Shown here: one piece after another, positions 26,912 through 36,294 of the stretch | Layout: each line of letters starts with the position of its first letter | Position numbering within the stretch: position 1 is the stretch's first letter | Source: Paenibacillus sp. 1011MAR3C5 | GTDB taxonomy: Bacteria; Bacillota; Bacilli; Paenibacillales; Paenibacillaceae | Direction of reading: 5' to 3' | DNA length: 64,000 nt | Assembly: GCF_003591485.1 (NCBI RefSeq) | Contig: NZ_QZCF01000002.1 | Coordinates: 620,001 to 684,000, forward strand | Notes under the pieces: model-generated | Told to the model about the DNA's origin: nothing | The model's database searches: none | Seen by the model: the letters and a program-made list of their open reading frames with translations, nothing else | Made by a program: the position numbers and the translations under genes

Positions 26912-27687
26912 TTATTACGACGGCTCCGAGGCCAACACCTAGATCGCTGGAGCAGGCGGGCAAGCTGGCCGCCGAGCTTCAAGCGGATGCGAGACCGCGC
27001 AGAGGCATGTCCGTGCGCAAGCTGCTGGAGTTAAGCGGCGATAATCGTGTCATCATCGTTACGGATACCGAGACGCGATATTATGAACACCCGGAGGAGC
27101 CGCCGCTGTTCTTTCATCCCAGCATGGCGTTTATCCGGGTGAAGCGGCTGCGCAAGGGCGAAAGCGATCCGCTCATTGGGCTGTCGCGCTGTGAGCCGGG
27201 CGATCGCATTATCGATTGCACAGCAGGCATGGCCGCAGATGCCCTTGTCTTCTCGTATGCGGCAGGAGAGAGGGGTGAAGTGATTGCGCTGGAGAGCGAG
27301 CCAGTCCTCTGCTCGCTGGTGAGACAAGGATTAAGGCATTACGATACGGGACTGCCGGATGTGAACGATGCGATGAGGCGGATTCAAATGAATTGCAGCA
27401 ATCATGCCGATTACTTGGCAGCCCAGCCGGACAAGAGTGCAGATATCGTCTACTTTGACCCGATGTTTCGCCAGCCCATCATGGAATCGGCTGCGATAGG
27501 CGCCTTTCGCTCGCTTGTCAATATGGATGAGCTGAGCCTGGAAGTTGTCGAACAGGCGAAGCGCGTCGCCAGGAAGACGGTCATCATGAAAGAAAACGGC
27601 GTCAGCGATGAATTCATGCGGCTTGGCTTCACGCGAACCCAGTTCAACTCATCGAAAATAGCATACGGAGTGATTACCATTGACTGA
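26908..27687 (+). CDS. RsmJ-like class I SAM-dependent methyltransferase (259 aa)
   Basis: A Rossmann methyltransferase with the SAM-binding IIDCTAGMAADALVFS motif I and YFDPMF, resembling the DPMYP-type active motif of RsmJ (16S rRNA guanine-1516 N2 methyltransferase of Gram-negatives). The N-terminal TTAPRPTPRSLEQA and SVRKLLEL segments are typical of the Firmicute branch. It starts within the mutL stop (ATGA) and overlaps miaA by 8 bp, so its expression is tied to both. The exact RNA target in Firmicutes is not settled. Confidence 0.75.
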   Translation: MIITTAPRPTPRSLEQAGKLAAELQADARPRRGMSVRKLLELSGDNRVIIVTDTETRYYEHPEEPPLFFHPSMAFIRVKRLRKGESDPLIGLSRCEPGDRIIDCTAGMAADALVFSYAAGERGEVIALESEPVLCSLVRQGLRHYDTGLPDVNDAMRRIQMNCSNHADYLAAQPDKSADIVYFDPMFRQPIMESAAIGAFRSLVNMDELSLEVVEQAKRVARKTVIMKENGVSDEFMRLGFTRTQFNSSKIAYGVITID

Positions 27688-28702
27688 TCTAACGGGAGTA
27701 CCGGGGGATCGCGCTGCAGGCAAGCAGCCGCTGCTCGTCCTCATCGGCCCGACAGCTGTCGGAAAGACAGCGCTTAGCCTGAGCATTGCCCGGTCTTGGA
27801 ACGCGGAGATCATATCCGGCGATTCCATGCAGGTGTACCGGACGATGGATATCGGAACTGCGAAAATAAAAGAAGATGAGCGGCAAGGCGTGCCTCATCA
27901 CCTAATTGATATACGGGCTCCGGAGGAAGCTTATTCCGCTGCCGACTTTCAAGCGGAGGCGTCCAGCTCCATCGCGGACATCGCCTCTCGGGGCAAGCTG
28001 CCGTTCGTAGTTGGCGGTACGGGGCTTTACGTCGAGTCTCTCTGCTATAACTATCAATTCGCCGACAGAGGTTCGGACGAGGTCTTTCGCACGGAGATGG
28101 AAGCCTATGCCGAGCGGAACGGAGCGGAGGCGCTTCATCGGAAGCTTGCAGAAGTCGATCCCATTGCGGCCGAGCGGCTGCATCCCAACGATATTCGGCG
28201 CGTGATCCGCGCGCTGGAAGTGCATCATACGACAGGACAGTCGTTCTCAGAGCAGCAAGCGGGGCAGAAGAAGGAATCGCCGTACAACCTGGTTCTGATC
28301 GGTCTGACGATGGATCGTGCCGAGCTGTATCGCCGGATCGAGCTCCGTATCGACGAGATGCTGAAGGAAGGGCTGGTCGAGGAAGTGGAGCGGCTGCTTG
28401 CCCGCAACCTGCCGCCGCATGCTGTGCCGATGCAAGCGCTCGGGTATAAAGAAATCGCCCGTTACTTGCGGGGAGAGTGCAGCTACGAGGCGGCTGTAGA
28501 GCTGCTGAAGCGGGATACGCGAAGGTTCGCCAAGCGGCAATTGTCTTGGTTCCGGCACATGCAGGATATCCACTGGTTCGATATGGGGGAAAATTTTCAC
28601 AACCATTTGCGCTCGATTCATGCTATAATAGCAGGAAAGTTTCAAGATCATCTTGAATATACTTCTAATCAATCTTTTTTAGACGGGGGTAACGTCCAAT
28701 GA
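27680..28702 (+). CDS. miaA: tRNA dimethylallyltransferase MiaA (340 aa)
   Basis: Adds the isopentenyl group to A37 of tRNAs reading UNN codons. The P-loop [12 protein letters not shown], the catalytic-loop [18 protein letters not shown] (Asp and Ser-Met-Gln conserved), the PHHLID motif and the GGTGLYVES motif are all present, and the C-terminal [12 protein letters not shown] helix matches. The TTG start at 27680 lies inside the methyltransferase gene. The last 25 codons overlap the hfq promoter and the stop overlaps the hfq start (ATGA). Confidence 0.96.
   Translation: MTDLTGVPGDRAAGKQPLLVLIGPTAVGKTALSLSIARSWNAEIISGDSMQVYRTMDIGTAKIKEDERQGVPHHLIDIRAPEEAYSAADFQAEASSSIADIASRGKLPFVVGGTGLYVESLCYNYQFADRGSDEVFRTEMEAYAERNGAEALHRKLAEVDPIAAERLHPNDIRRVIRALEVHHTTGQSFSEQQAGQKKESPYNLVLIGLTMDRAELYRRIELRIDEMLKEGLVEEVERLLARNLPPHAVPMQALGYKEIARYLRGECSYEAAVELLKRDTRRFAKRQLSWFRHMQDIHWFDMGENFHNHLRSIHAIIAGKFQDHLEYTSNQSFLDGGNVQ
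28621..28629 (+). promoter_or_regulatory. Extended -10 promoter of hfq inside miaA
   Basis: TGCTATAAT (28621-28629) is a perfect extended -10 element about 70 bp before the hfq start, within the 3' end of miaA; no good -35 is present. It would allow hfq to be made independently of the mutSL-miaA operon. Confidence 0.55.
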
Positions 28703-28944
28703 ACAAATCAATCAATATTCAAGATACGTTCCTGAACCAGTTGCGAAAGGATAACATTCCGGTTACCGTTTTTTTGATGAATGGTTTTCAAATTCGGGGC
28801 GTGATCAAAGCCTTTGATAATTTCACAATCATCATTGACAGCGAAGGCCGTCAGCAGATGGTGTACAAGCATGCAATTTCCACCTTCGTACCGCAACGGA
28901 ACGTTTCTTTGATGCAGCAGGAACAAAACCCGTCTGAGGGCTAG
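28699..28944 (+). CDS. hfq: RNA chaperone Hfq (81 aa)
   Basis: An Sm-fold hexameric RNA-binding protein. The Sm1 and Sm2 motifs are clear: [24 protein letters not shown] N-terminal part (partial: [10 protein letters not shown]), [18 protein letters not shown], and the YKHAIST motif whose Tyr-Lys-His lines the proximal RNA-binding face. Length (81) fits Gram-positive Hfq, which lacks the long tail of the Escherichia coli protein. GGGGGTAACGTCC precedes the ATG. Single transcript plus readthrough from miaA likely. Confidence 0.97.
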   Translation: MNKSINIQDTFLNQLRKDNIPVTVFLMNGFQIRGVIKAFDNFTIIIDSEGRQQMVYKHAISTFVPQRNVSLMQQEQNPSEG

Positions 28945-29002
28945 TTTAGCGGTCAATGTGAAACTTTCTTATAGAGGGATTCGTTTAACTAGATAGCGGC
29001 AT

Positions 29003-29042
29003 GCAAGGGCAACCCGCTCTGAGCTGGGTTGCTCTTGCCTTT
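29003..29042 (+). terminator. Intrinsic terminator after hfq
   Basis: A 13-bp stem with one G-T pair (29003-29015 with 29026-29038) and a 10-nt loop, followed by CTTTT. Confidence 0.8.
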
Positions 29043-29092
29043 TCGCGGCAAAGCTGGAAAAAACGAAGCAAGGATGCAGGAGGGGAGTCATC

Positions 29093-31579
29093 ATGGCTGA
29101 ACAACCTAGGAGAAGAACCACCACCACTACTACGAAAACAAACAAAAAGACAAAGAAAAAGAAACGGATGTCAGGGAAAGCATGGTTTTACGGTCTCTTT
29201 TTTACGGCAGTAATTGCCATTGTATGCGGCATTATTGGCTATCTATTAATTGTTCTCAACGGCGAGAGGCTGCTTGAAGAGCATGGAAGCAAGCTGGAGT
29301 TCGGTGAAGCATCCATTATCTATGACGTTAACGGCAATGAAATATCCAGGCTATACGATATATTGGATCATCGTGAGGTAGCGGAATTTTCGGAAATTCC
29401 TGATTTTATGAAAAACGCAATTGTCGCTACAGAGGATCAGCGGTTCCTGGAGCATTCGGGACTGGATTTCTGGGCGATTGGACGCGCGCTTGTGAAGGAC
29501 GTCATCGCACGGAGTGCCGTCGAGGGCGGCAGTACGATTACTCAGCAGCTTGCCAAAAACGTATTCTTGTCCGCTGACAAGACGTTTTTCCGCAAAGCGA
29601 CGGAGGCTTCCATCGCAGTTGCGCTTGAGCAGCAGCTGACCAAGGATGAAATTTTGACGATGTACCTGAACCGGATTTATTTTGGCAAAGGGATTCATGG
29701 CATCAAGGCGGCGGCTGAGTTTTATTTTGGCGTAGAGCTTGAAGATATGGAGCTATGGCAAGCCGCGACGCTGGCCGCCATGCCGAAAGCGCCAAACCGG
29801 TTCAATCCGCTCATTAATCCGGATGAATCGATGAAGCGCAGAGCTGTTGTCCTTCGTCTGATGCACGATCAAGGCTATATTACGGAACCGGAGATGAAGG
29901 AAGCGCAGGCAGTTGTGTATGAGGCTCCGGCGAATCAGAACGATATGAAGAACGGCAAGTACCATGCGTATGCCGACTACGTCTTGGAAGAAGCAATGAA
30001 GATTACCGGCTTGTCCGAGGAAGAGCTGCGTGTGAGCGGCTTGCATATCCATACGTCGCTTGATCCGCAAGCTCAGGATACGATGGATAAGGAATTCGCC
30101 GATCCATCCAACTTCGAAGAGAGTGCAGACGACCAAATCGTGCAAGGCTCAATGATCATCATTGACCACCGGAATGGCGAGATTAAAGCCATTGCCGGCG
30201 GACGCGATTACTCGTCGCGCGGTTGGAACCGCGTGGACAAGTTGCGCCAGCCGGGCTCGGCGATCAAGCCGATTGTCGCCTACGGCCCAGCGCTGGAGTC
30301 GGGCAAGTACTTCCCGTGGTCCACGCTGAAGAACGACCAGAAGTGCTTCTCGAACTATTGTCCGCAAGACAGATGGGGTGCTGTTCCTGTCTCGATGACG
30401 CAAGCGATGAAGGACTCGCGCAACCTGGCGGCGGTATGGATGCTGAATGAAGTTGGCGTCAAGCAAGGGGCGGCCTTCGCGGAGAAGCTGGGCCTTACGC
30501 TGGAGCCTGACGACCGCAACCTCGCGATGGCGCTTGGCGGTCTGACACGCGGCGCATCGCCGCTGCAGATGGCAACGGCCTACAGCATCATGGCGAACGG
30601 CGGCAAGTCTGTCGATCCGCATACGATTACGAAGATTACTGGCAAGAAGAACTGGGAATACAAAGCGCCGCCTTCTCAGCAGCTTATGTCGCCGGATACC
30701 GCATGGTATTTGACAGAAATGATGCAAGCTGTTGTAGAGAAGGGCGGTACTGGCGTAAGAGCGGCGATCGACCGTCCGGTTGCGGGCAAAACAGGCACGA
30801 CGCAAGCCGGTATTCCGGGCTACACGGGCAATGGCATCAAAGATGCCTGGTTCGTCGGCTATACGCCGGAGTGGACAGCCGCAGTCTGGATGGGCTACGA
30901 TAAGACAGATGTAAAACATTTGCTTACCAAAGGCGGGGGACAGTCGGCGGCATTGTTCGCCAAAGTGATGCGTCCAGCGATGAAAGGCGTTGCCAAGGAC
31001 AGCTTTAAGCGTCCGAGCAACGTGAAGGAAAACAAACCGCCAATGACAATCAAGAACTTTAAGGCGGAACTCTCCGAGGCAGAAGCAAGAGTAATGTTAA
31101 GCTGGGATCCGGTGGACGCAAAGGATATCACCTATGAAGTGTACCGGAAAGAAAGCGGCGCAAGCGATTATATCCGCTTCGTGGATACGTTAACGCCATA
31201 TATTGAGGATATGAGCGTCTTCCCGGGCGTAACCTATGATTATTACGTTGTCGCTTATGATGCTGCGACGAATCAGCGCAGCGAGCCTTCCAATGTCATA
31301 ACGATCGCCGTGCCGGAGATCGATATCGGCATTCCGGAAATTCCGATGGAGCCGGATAATCCGACGCCTCCTCCAGTGACGCCTCCGGGCGACGGAGACC
31401 AAGGCGGGGAGGACGGCAACGGCGGAGAAGATGGCGGCGAAGTGACCGATCCTGGCATGTCTGAGACGCCTGGCGATACGGGCAATGCCGGCGGTGGAGA
31501 AGGGGAAGGCGGCCTTATCGAGCCAACGCCGCCTCCTGCCGGCCATGCAGAAGACGGCGTATCGGTAGGCGGACTCTAA
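29093..31579 (+). CDS. Class A penicillin-binding protein PBP1A (828 aa)
   Basis: Bifunctional peptidoglycan polymerase and transpeptidase, anchored by one membrane helix (about residues 37-60) after a short basic N-terminus. The GT51 glycosyltransferase catalytic Glu lies in ATEDQRFLEHSG (about 114). The transpeptidase carries Ser389-Ala-Ile-Lys392, Ser441-Arg-Asn and Lys566-Thr-Gly, all intact. A fibronectin type III-like domain (about 650-735) and a Pro/Gly/Asp-rich disordered tail follow. The ATG follows GCAGGAGGGGAG. Typical of Firmicute PBP1/PonA with a wall-spanning tail. Confidence 0.95.
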   Translation: MAEQPRRRTTTTTTKTNKKTKKKKRMSGKAWFYGLFFTAVIAIVCGIIGYLLIVLNGERLLEEHGSKLEFGEASIIYDVNGNEISRLYDILDHREVAEFSEIPDFMKNAIVATEDQRFLEHSGLDFWAIGRALVKDVIARSAVEGGSTITQQLAKNVFLSADKTFFRKATEASIAVALEQQLTKDEILTMYLNRIYFGKGIHGIKAAAEFYFGVELEDMELWQAATLAAMPKAPNRFNPLINPDESMKRRAVVLRLMHDQGYITEPEMKEAQAVVYEAPANQNDMKNGKYHAYADYVLEEAMKITGLSEEELRVSGLHIHTSLDPQAQDTMDKEFADPSNFEESADDQIVQGSMIIIDHRNGEIKAIAGGRDYSSRGWNRVDKLRQPGSAIKPIVAYGPALESGKYFPWSTLKNDQKCFSNYCPQDRWGAVPVSMTQAMKDSRNLAAVWMLNEVGVKQGAAFAEKLGLTLEPDDRNLAMALGGLTRGASPLQMATAYSIMANGGKSVDPHTITKITGKKNWEYKAPPSQQLMSPDTAWYLTEMMQAVVEKGGTGVRAAIDRPVAGKTGTTQAGIPGYTGNGIKDAWFVGYTPEWTAAVWMGYDKTDVKHLLTKGGGQSAALFAKVMRPAMKGVAKDSFKRPSNVKENKPPMTIKNFKAELSEAEARVMLSWDPVDAKDITYEVYRKESGASDYIRFVDTLTPYIEDMSVFPGVTYDYYVVAYDAATNQRSEPSNVITIAVPEIDIGIPEIPMEPDNPTPPPVTPPGDGDQGGEDGNGGEDGGEVTDPGMSETPGDTGNAGGGEGEGGLIEPTPPPAGHAEDGVSVGGL

Positions 31580-31607
31580 GCATATAGCAGGGAATAGGTG
31601 GTTGGAC

Positions 31608-32261
31608 ATGTCGATTCGAGGTTGGGGAACATTCCGAAACGTACTTGTAGTCATAGCTTTCATGCTGTTGGTTGCCGGTTGCGGGGCCAAAGGCAATGCG
31701 GTGACGTTGTCGGACGGTAAGTCCGACAACGGCCCGATTAAGGCCGTAAGCTGGGATAGAATGCCGCAAATGTCGATTGACCTGGACAAGCAGTATAAGG
31801 CCAAGATCGCGACAAGCAAAGGAGAATTCGTAGTTGAGCTGTATGCGAAGGCGGCACCCGTGACGGTGAACAACTTTGTATTCCTCTCGAACGAAGGCTT
31901 CTATGAAGGCCTGAAGTTTCATTCTATTATTGAATCCTTTATGATCCAGACTGGTGATCCGAAGGGCAACGGTACGGGCAATGCTGGTTACCGGATTCCC
32001 GATGAGCTAAGTTCGGAATCGGTCTACGAGGAAGGAACGGTGGCCATGTTCAATACAGGCGCACCGAACTCCGGAAGCAGTCAATTCTTTATTTGCACAG
32101 GCCCGGAGGCATCCAATCTCAACCGGCAGCCGAACTATACGATCTTCGGCAAAGTCGTAAGCGGAATGGATACCGTCCGTCTGATTGCGTCGAGTCCGGT
32201 TGAGAACGGCTCGCCGATCGAGGATATCATTATTGAATCAGTCAACATTGAGACCGTGTAG
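31608..32261 (+). CDS. Cyclophilin-type peptidyl-prolyl isomerase lipoprotein (217 aa)
   Basis: Signal peptide with lipobox LLVAGC (Cys about residue 25) places it on the outer membrane face. The cyclophilin core shows KAAPVTVNNFVFLSNEGFY, FHSIIESFMIQTGDP, VAMFNTGAPNSGSSQFFI and FGKVVSGMDTVR, with the catalytic Arg position replaced in FHSII (canonical FHRVI), which may reduce isomerase activity. ATG 31608 is favoured because GGTGG sits 7 bp upstream; TTG at 31602 is too near it. Terminator follows. Confidence 0.9.
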   Translation: MSIRGWGTFRNVLVVIAFMLLVAGCGAKGNAVTLSDGKSDNGPIKAVSWDRMPQMSIDLDKQYKAKIATSKGEFVVELYAKAAPVTVNNFVFLSNEGFYEGLKFHSIIESFMIQTGDPKGNGTGNAGYRIPDELSSESVYEEGTVAMFNTGAPNSGSSQFFICTGPEASNLNRQPNYTIFGKVVSGMDTVRLIASSPVENGSPIEDIIIESVNIETV

Positions 32262-32268
32262 GCATAAA

Positions 32269-32312
32269 GCGCATCCGCCGATTGGATTAAGGGTCGACGG
32301 ATGCGCTTTTTT
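32269..32312 (+). terminator. Intrinsic terminator after the cyclophilin gene
   Basis: Stem of at least 9 bp (GCGCATCCG at 32269-32277 with CGGATGCGC at 32298-32306) followed by six T. Confidence 0.85.
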
Positions 32313-32450
32313 GTTCGTAAGGCATCCATTCTTACCCGCGTTTGTACAGGCGGTACGTGTTTATTTTCCCCGTCGGGTGGAGATGGACGTTAAGATATGG
32401 TAATCTTTCTCTATAGGGGTTACCAATATGAACGGAAAGGTACGTTCCGC

Positions 32451-33008
32451 ATGAAGAGAAAATTTTCCGACCGGGCGAATTGGCGCCGCATCCTGCGGAG
32501 AAGCTACTCCTGCCTGGCGCTTGACGGCGACGAGTTCCGAGGTCTGGTTACCTTTTATCGGATTCATGAGTTAAGGGAGCCGCTATGGAAGGAATACGAC
32601 GGACGGAGACTCTGTCTGGCCGATCGCGGTTATTTGTGGATGCAGCATTTTCCGAAGGGTGAGCATTTTGTCGTGACGACGATGTTCGATGACAAAGGAC
32701 GCGTCGTTCAATGGTATATCGATGTATGCAAGACGCAAGGCTTAACGGACCAGCAGGTGCCGTGGTTTGACGATTTGTATTTGGATGTGGTAGTGCTGCC
32801 AAGCGGCGAGGTTTATCTGATGGATGAGGATGAGCTGGAGGACGCCTTGCGTCAAGGAGACGTGAACGGAAGAGATGTCGCACTGGCCCGCAAGACAGCT
32901 GGAAGGCTGTTGTCCAGCATCCGCAACGGAAGATTCCGTTATTTTACGCTAAGTCTTAAGCATCGCAAGACGCTGGCGGAGAGAACGGGGGAGCTAAGCG
33001 AATCATGA
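32451..33008 (+). CDS. DUF402 domain protein, YgaC-like (185 aa)
   Basis: A soluble beta-rich protein with the DUF402 core: DRGYLWMQHFP, VVTTMFDDKGRVVQWYIDVCK, and the acidic metal-binding block PWFDDLYLDVVVLPSG with DEDELEDAL. Related proteins (FAU-1, Ntdp) bind or hydrolyse nucleoside di/triphosphates or act on RNA, so a nucleotide phosphatase-like role is plausible. ATG 32451 (MKRKFSDR, with GGAAAGG upstream) is preferred over 32397. Overlaps the next gene by 4 bp. Confidence 0.85.
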   Translation: MKRKFSDRANWRRILRRSYSCLALDGDEFRGLVTFYRIHELREPLWKEYDGRRLCLADRGYLWMQHFPKGEHFVVTTMFDDKGRVVQWYIDVCKTQGLTDQQVPWFDDLYLDVVVLPSGEVYLMDEDELEDALRQGDVNGRDVALARKTAGRLLSSIRNGRFRYFTLSLKHRKTLAERTGELSES

Positions 33009-33682
33009 AAGCTGCAGTTCAGAAGAAGAGCAGACCGCGGAGACGGAAGCGTGCATTTCGCCCGTGGCTGCTCTTATTTCGTTTGATCATGTGGGGAATC
33101 GCAGTTGGCGTCCTATGGAGCGGCTATATGCTGTGGCTTATTAACGGCTATAGCCCCAAAGAGGCGTATCCCGCTGCTGATGCCGGAATTGTACTGGGTG
33201 CGGCGCTATGGAATGATCGGCCCAGCCCTGCGCTGAGAGAGAGGCTGGAGTATGCCCGCACGATGCTGGAGAACGGGACGGTAAAGGCGTTGATCCTCTC
33301 CGGAGGGCACGGAGGGCGAGCTTCAACTTTGTCCGAGGCGGAGGGTATGCGGAACTATTTGGTGGAGAAAGGCGTTCCTGAAGACAAGCTGTTGCTAGAG
33401 ACGCAATCGACGAGCACTTATCAAAATCTGTTGTTCAGCAGCATGCTCGCCGAAGAGCAGGGACTTGCAACGTATCTGGTCATTACGCATGATTACCATG
33501 CAGCACGCGCCGGAGAGATTGCGAAGTATGCAGGGCTTGATCTTGCTGGCGTAGCAGGCGTGAAGTCGCGTGTCCTGAACGAGTTTTACAACGATTCCAG
33601 GGAAGTGCTGGCCTATACGAAGTGGAAGCTGGACTGGCTGCTGCTGACCGCCGGTCTCCGTTCACCTGAGTCCATGCTTTGA
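33005..33682 (+). CDS. YdcF/SanA/ElyC-family DUF218 membrane protein (225 aa)
   Basis: A basic N-terminus and one membrane helix (about residues 23-46) precede the DUF218 domain: ADAGIVLGAALWNDRPSPALRERL, ILSGGHGG, LLETQSTSTYQNL and VITHDYHAARA. SanA/ElyC relatives affect envelope integrity and lipid carrier supply in other bacteria; enzymatic activity is unknown. The ATGA overlap with the DUF402 gene makes a two-gene operon. Confidence 0.88.
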   Translation: MKAAVQKKSRPRRRKRAFRPWLLLFRLIMWGIAVGVLWSGYMLWLINGYSPKEAYPAADAGIVLGAALWNDRPSPALRERLEYARTMLENGTVKALILSGGHGGRASTLSEAEGMRNYLVEKGVPEDKLLLETQSTSTYQNLLFSSMLAEEQGLATYLVITHDYHAARAGEIAKYAGLDLAGVAGVKSRVLNEFYNDSREVLAYTKWKLDWLLLTAGLRSPESML

Positions 33683-33726
33683 ATCTGCTAATATGCTGCT
33701 GCGAGATAGAATACACTTGTAATGCG

Positions 33727-33935
33727 TGTTCAAAAAGTCCGGTTTTCAGCACATGAGCTTATGCTTCCGATGATGCGTTTTTTCAAAACGCTGCAGAAGA
33801 TGGGATGAAGTTAGGAAATGAGGAGCGGAGGGCAGTGGAAGCTGCGTGAGCACCGGAAGTTCCGGCTGAATGCCATATTCGATGTCGAGTAGGCATTCTG
33901 ATCTGGATCGTGATCACAAGTGGATTTTTTGAACA
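33727..33935. mobile_element. MITE-like element with imperfect 14-bp inverted ends
   Basis: The segment starts TGTTCAAAAAGTCC (33727-33740) and ends with its inverse GGATTTTTTGAACA (33922-33935), one mismatch in 14. The 180-bp interior has no convincing gene but holds further short inverted repeats (GAATGCC/GGCATTC near 33868 and 33892). No target-site duplication is evident. Non-coding, short and terminally inverted, it fits a miniature element or a Paenibacillus-type intergenic repeat between the DUF218 and spoVK genes. Confidence 0.5.
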
Positions 33936-33983
33936 ACCTCTTGCAGTGCAAGCAGCTTCTGAAAAGGAAAGGTGATGCACCAG

Positions 33984-34967
33984 ATGAGCGGACACGTCGT
34001 ATCGGGACCAGGCAATGGATCAAGTAGACCTTCCCGCCAGATCAATGTCGTATTGCGCAGCCATGAGACGTTCGGCAATAGCGCTTCAGCCCATGCGCTT
34101 GAAGCGGAACCGCTGCCGGCTGTTAAGCCGTTGCCTGCGGTGGATCACTTTGCCGATATCCAGAAGGAACTGGAGCCGATGATCGGCATGGACAACGTAA
34201 AGTCACTGGTCTATGAGATTTATGCGCTGCTCTATATTAGCCGAATGCGGACAGAGGCAGGCTTGTATGGCGGCTCTCAAGTTTATCATATGATATTCAA
34301 GGGCAATCCCGGCACGGGGAAAACGACTATCGCTCGAATCGTAGCGAAGCTCCTCCAGAAGATGGGCGTGTTGACCAAAGGTCATCTCATCGAAGTGGAA
34401 AGAGCCGACCTGGTCGGCGAATATATCGGCCATACGGCGCAGAAGACCAGAGAGCTCGTGCGCAAGGCGCTGGGAGGCGTCTTGTTCGTGGATGAGGCGT
34501 ATAGCCTTGCCAGAGGCGGAGAGAAGGACTTCGGCAAGGAAGCGATTGATACGCTGGTGAAGGCGATGGAGGATCATCGCAATCAGTTTGTGTTAATCTT
34601 GGCGGGATATCCGCTGGAGATCGAGCAGTTCCTGATGACGAACCCGGGTCTGCCTTCGCGCTTTCCGATTCAGATCGAGTTTCCCGATTACTCAGTAGAC
34701 CAACTGATTCAAATCGGGGAGCTGATGGTGAAGGAACGGGATTATGTGATGATGCCGCAGACGGTATTCAAGCTTCGCCAGCATCTGATGCAGGAGAAGC
34801 AAAGCGATATGTTTTCGTTCAGCAATGCTAGATTCGTGCGCAATACGATTGAGAAGGCGATTCGGCATCAAGCCGTGCGCCTGATCGGACAATATTCCAA
34901 TTCGGTGCCCGGCAAAGGCGAGTTAATGTCGATTCGGCCGGAGGACTTGAAATTAGATCGAAGCTAA
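33984..34967 (+). CDS. spoVK: Stage V sporulation protein K, AAA ATPase (327 aa)
   Basis: A CbxX/CfxQ-type AAA+ ATPase required for spore maturation in Bacillus. Walker A GNPGTGKTT (about 109), Walker B VLFVDEAYSL, sensor 1 LAGYP and the sensor 2 region (SNARFVRNTIEKA) are all visible. The N-terminal 60 residues are variable and basic. I use ATG 33984, with AAAGGTG nine bases upstream; GTG 33972 and ATG 33975 overlap that site. Neighbour order to YnbB and glnRA matches Bacillus, except that hflX is absent. Confidence 0.92.
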   Translation: MSGHVVSGPGNGSSRPSRQINVVLRSHETFGNSASAHALEAEPLPAVKPLPAVDHFADIQKELEPMIGMDNVKSLVYEIYALLYISRMRTEAGLYGGSQVYHMIFKGNPGTGKTTIARIVAKLLQKMGVLTKGHLIEVERADLVGEYIGHTAQKTRELVRKALGGVLFVDEAYSLARGGEKDFGKEAIDTLVKAMEDHRNQFVLILAGYPLEIEQFLMTNPGLPSRFPIQIEFPDYSVDQLIQIGELMVKERDYVMMPQTVFKLRQHLMQEKQSDMFSFSNARFVRNTIEKAIRHQAVRLIGQYSNSVPGKGELMSIRPEDLKLDRS

Positions 34968-34998
34968 GCTGCAATTTGAATAAGGGAGAAGCAGAAGC

Positions 34999-36294
34999 AT
35001 GAGCAATATTCAACACGAGAACGGGGAGCTATGGGAAAGTCTGCTCCAGATGGCAGAAGCAGAGGAAGAACGGGTTGGTGAAGCGTTCCGCAGCATCGAT
35101 CGGACTGCGGAACGCAATCAATGGAAGGTTATTGAGGCGTTCAAGCGCCATCAAGTAAGCGATTATCACTTTGCCGGGTCGACGGGGTACGGTTACAACG
35201 ATCGGGGCCGAGAAGTATTGGATTTGGTGTACGCAGATGTATTCGGCGCGGAAGCGGCGCTGGTCAGACCGCATTTTGCATCCGGCACGCATACGATCAG
35301 CTGCGCCCTGTTCGGACTGCTTCGTCCAGGGGATGAGCTGCTCTATATTACAGGAAAGCCCTATGATACACTGCACAAGGTAATTGGCAAGCCGGGAGAC
35401 GGCAAGGGCTCTCTGCAGGACTGGGGGGTCGCCTATAACGAGGTTGCGCTGCTTCCTGACGGAGGCCTGGATTGGGGCGGAATTGAAACGGCCTTAACGG
35501 AGAAAACCAAAGTGATAGGCATCCAACGGTCGCGCGGCTACGACTGGCGATCGAGCTTTACCGTGAAGCAAATCGGCAATATGATCCAGCGTGTCAAAGC
35601 TCTGAAGCCGGATGTTCTGATCTTCGTGGACAATTGTTACGGAGAGTTCACGGAGCTGACGGAGCCGACTCAGGTTGGAGCCGATCTTATTGCTGGCTCG
35701 CTTATCAAAAATCCTGGCGGCGGTCTTGCGGAGACCGGCGGGTATGTTGCGGGTACACAGAAGGCGGTGGAGGCAGCCTCCTACCGGCTGACCGCTCCGG
35801 GCATTGGCGGCGAAGTCGGCGCTATGCTGGGAACGATGCGTTCGATGTACCAAGGGCTCTTCCTGTCCCCTCATCTGGTCGGACAAGCCCTGAAGGGGAG
35901 CGTCTTTGCGGCGGCCATGTTCGAGCGTCTGGGCTTCGAGAGCAAGCCTCATTGGCGGGAGCCAAGAACGGATCTGATTCAAGCAGTCCGATTCGGACAA
36001 GCGGATCATCTGATCGCTTTTGTGCAGGGAATACAGGAGGCGGCGGCTGTGGATGCCCATGTTGTGCCCGAACCGTGGGACATGCCCGGCTATGAGAATC
36101 CTGTCATTATGGCAGCAGGCACCTTTATCCAGGGGGGCAGTCTGGAGCTGTCGGCAGATGCCCCGATCCGTGATCCGTACATCGCATACATGCAAGGCGG
36201 ACTGACGTATGCCCATGCCAAATACGGTGTATTGATTGCGTTAACTAAGCTGGTCAAAAAAGGTTTGGTTGTGATTAAACCTCACACAACTTGA
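34999..36294 (+). CDS. PLP-dependent YnbB/aluminum resistance family lyase (431 aa)
   Basis: A fold-type I PLP enzyme related to cystathionine gamma-lyases. The PLP lysine is in ADLIAGSLIKNPGGG and the ring-stacking region in PHFASGTHTIS; IFVDNCYGEF supplies the conserved Asp. Members have been tied to aluminum tolerance or methionine gamma-lyase-like chemistry without firm biochemical proof. The 3' end of this gene contains a GlnR-type operator, and its stop codon lies within the -35 of the glnR promoter. Confidence 0.88.
   Translation: MSNIQHENGELWESLLQMAEAEEERVGEAFRSIDRTAERNQWKVIEAFKRHQVSDYHFAGSTGYGYNDRGREVLDLVYADVFGAEAALVRPHFASGTHTISCALFGLLRPGDELLYITGKPYDTLHKVIGKPGDGKGSLQDWGVAYNEVALLPDGGLDWGGIETALTEKTKVIGIQRSRGYDWRSSFTVKQIGNMIQRVKALKPDVLIFVDNCYGEFTELTEPTQVGADLIAGSLIKNPGGGLAETGGYVAGTQKAVEAASYRLTAPGIGGEVGAMLGTMRSMYQGLFLSPHLVGQALKGSVFAAAMFERLGFESKPHWREPRTDLIQAVRFGQADHLIAFVQGIQEAAAVDAHVVPEPWDMPGYENPVIMAAGTFIQGGSLELSADAPIRDPYIAYMQGGLTYAHAKYGVLIALTKLVKKGLVVIKPHTT

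Noticed and set aside
33783..34023. Two minus-strand frames of 70 codons over the repeat region
   Set aside because: They lie inside or across the non-coding inverted-end element and the spoVK start, with no ribosome site.
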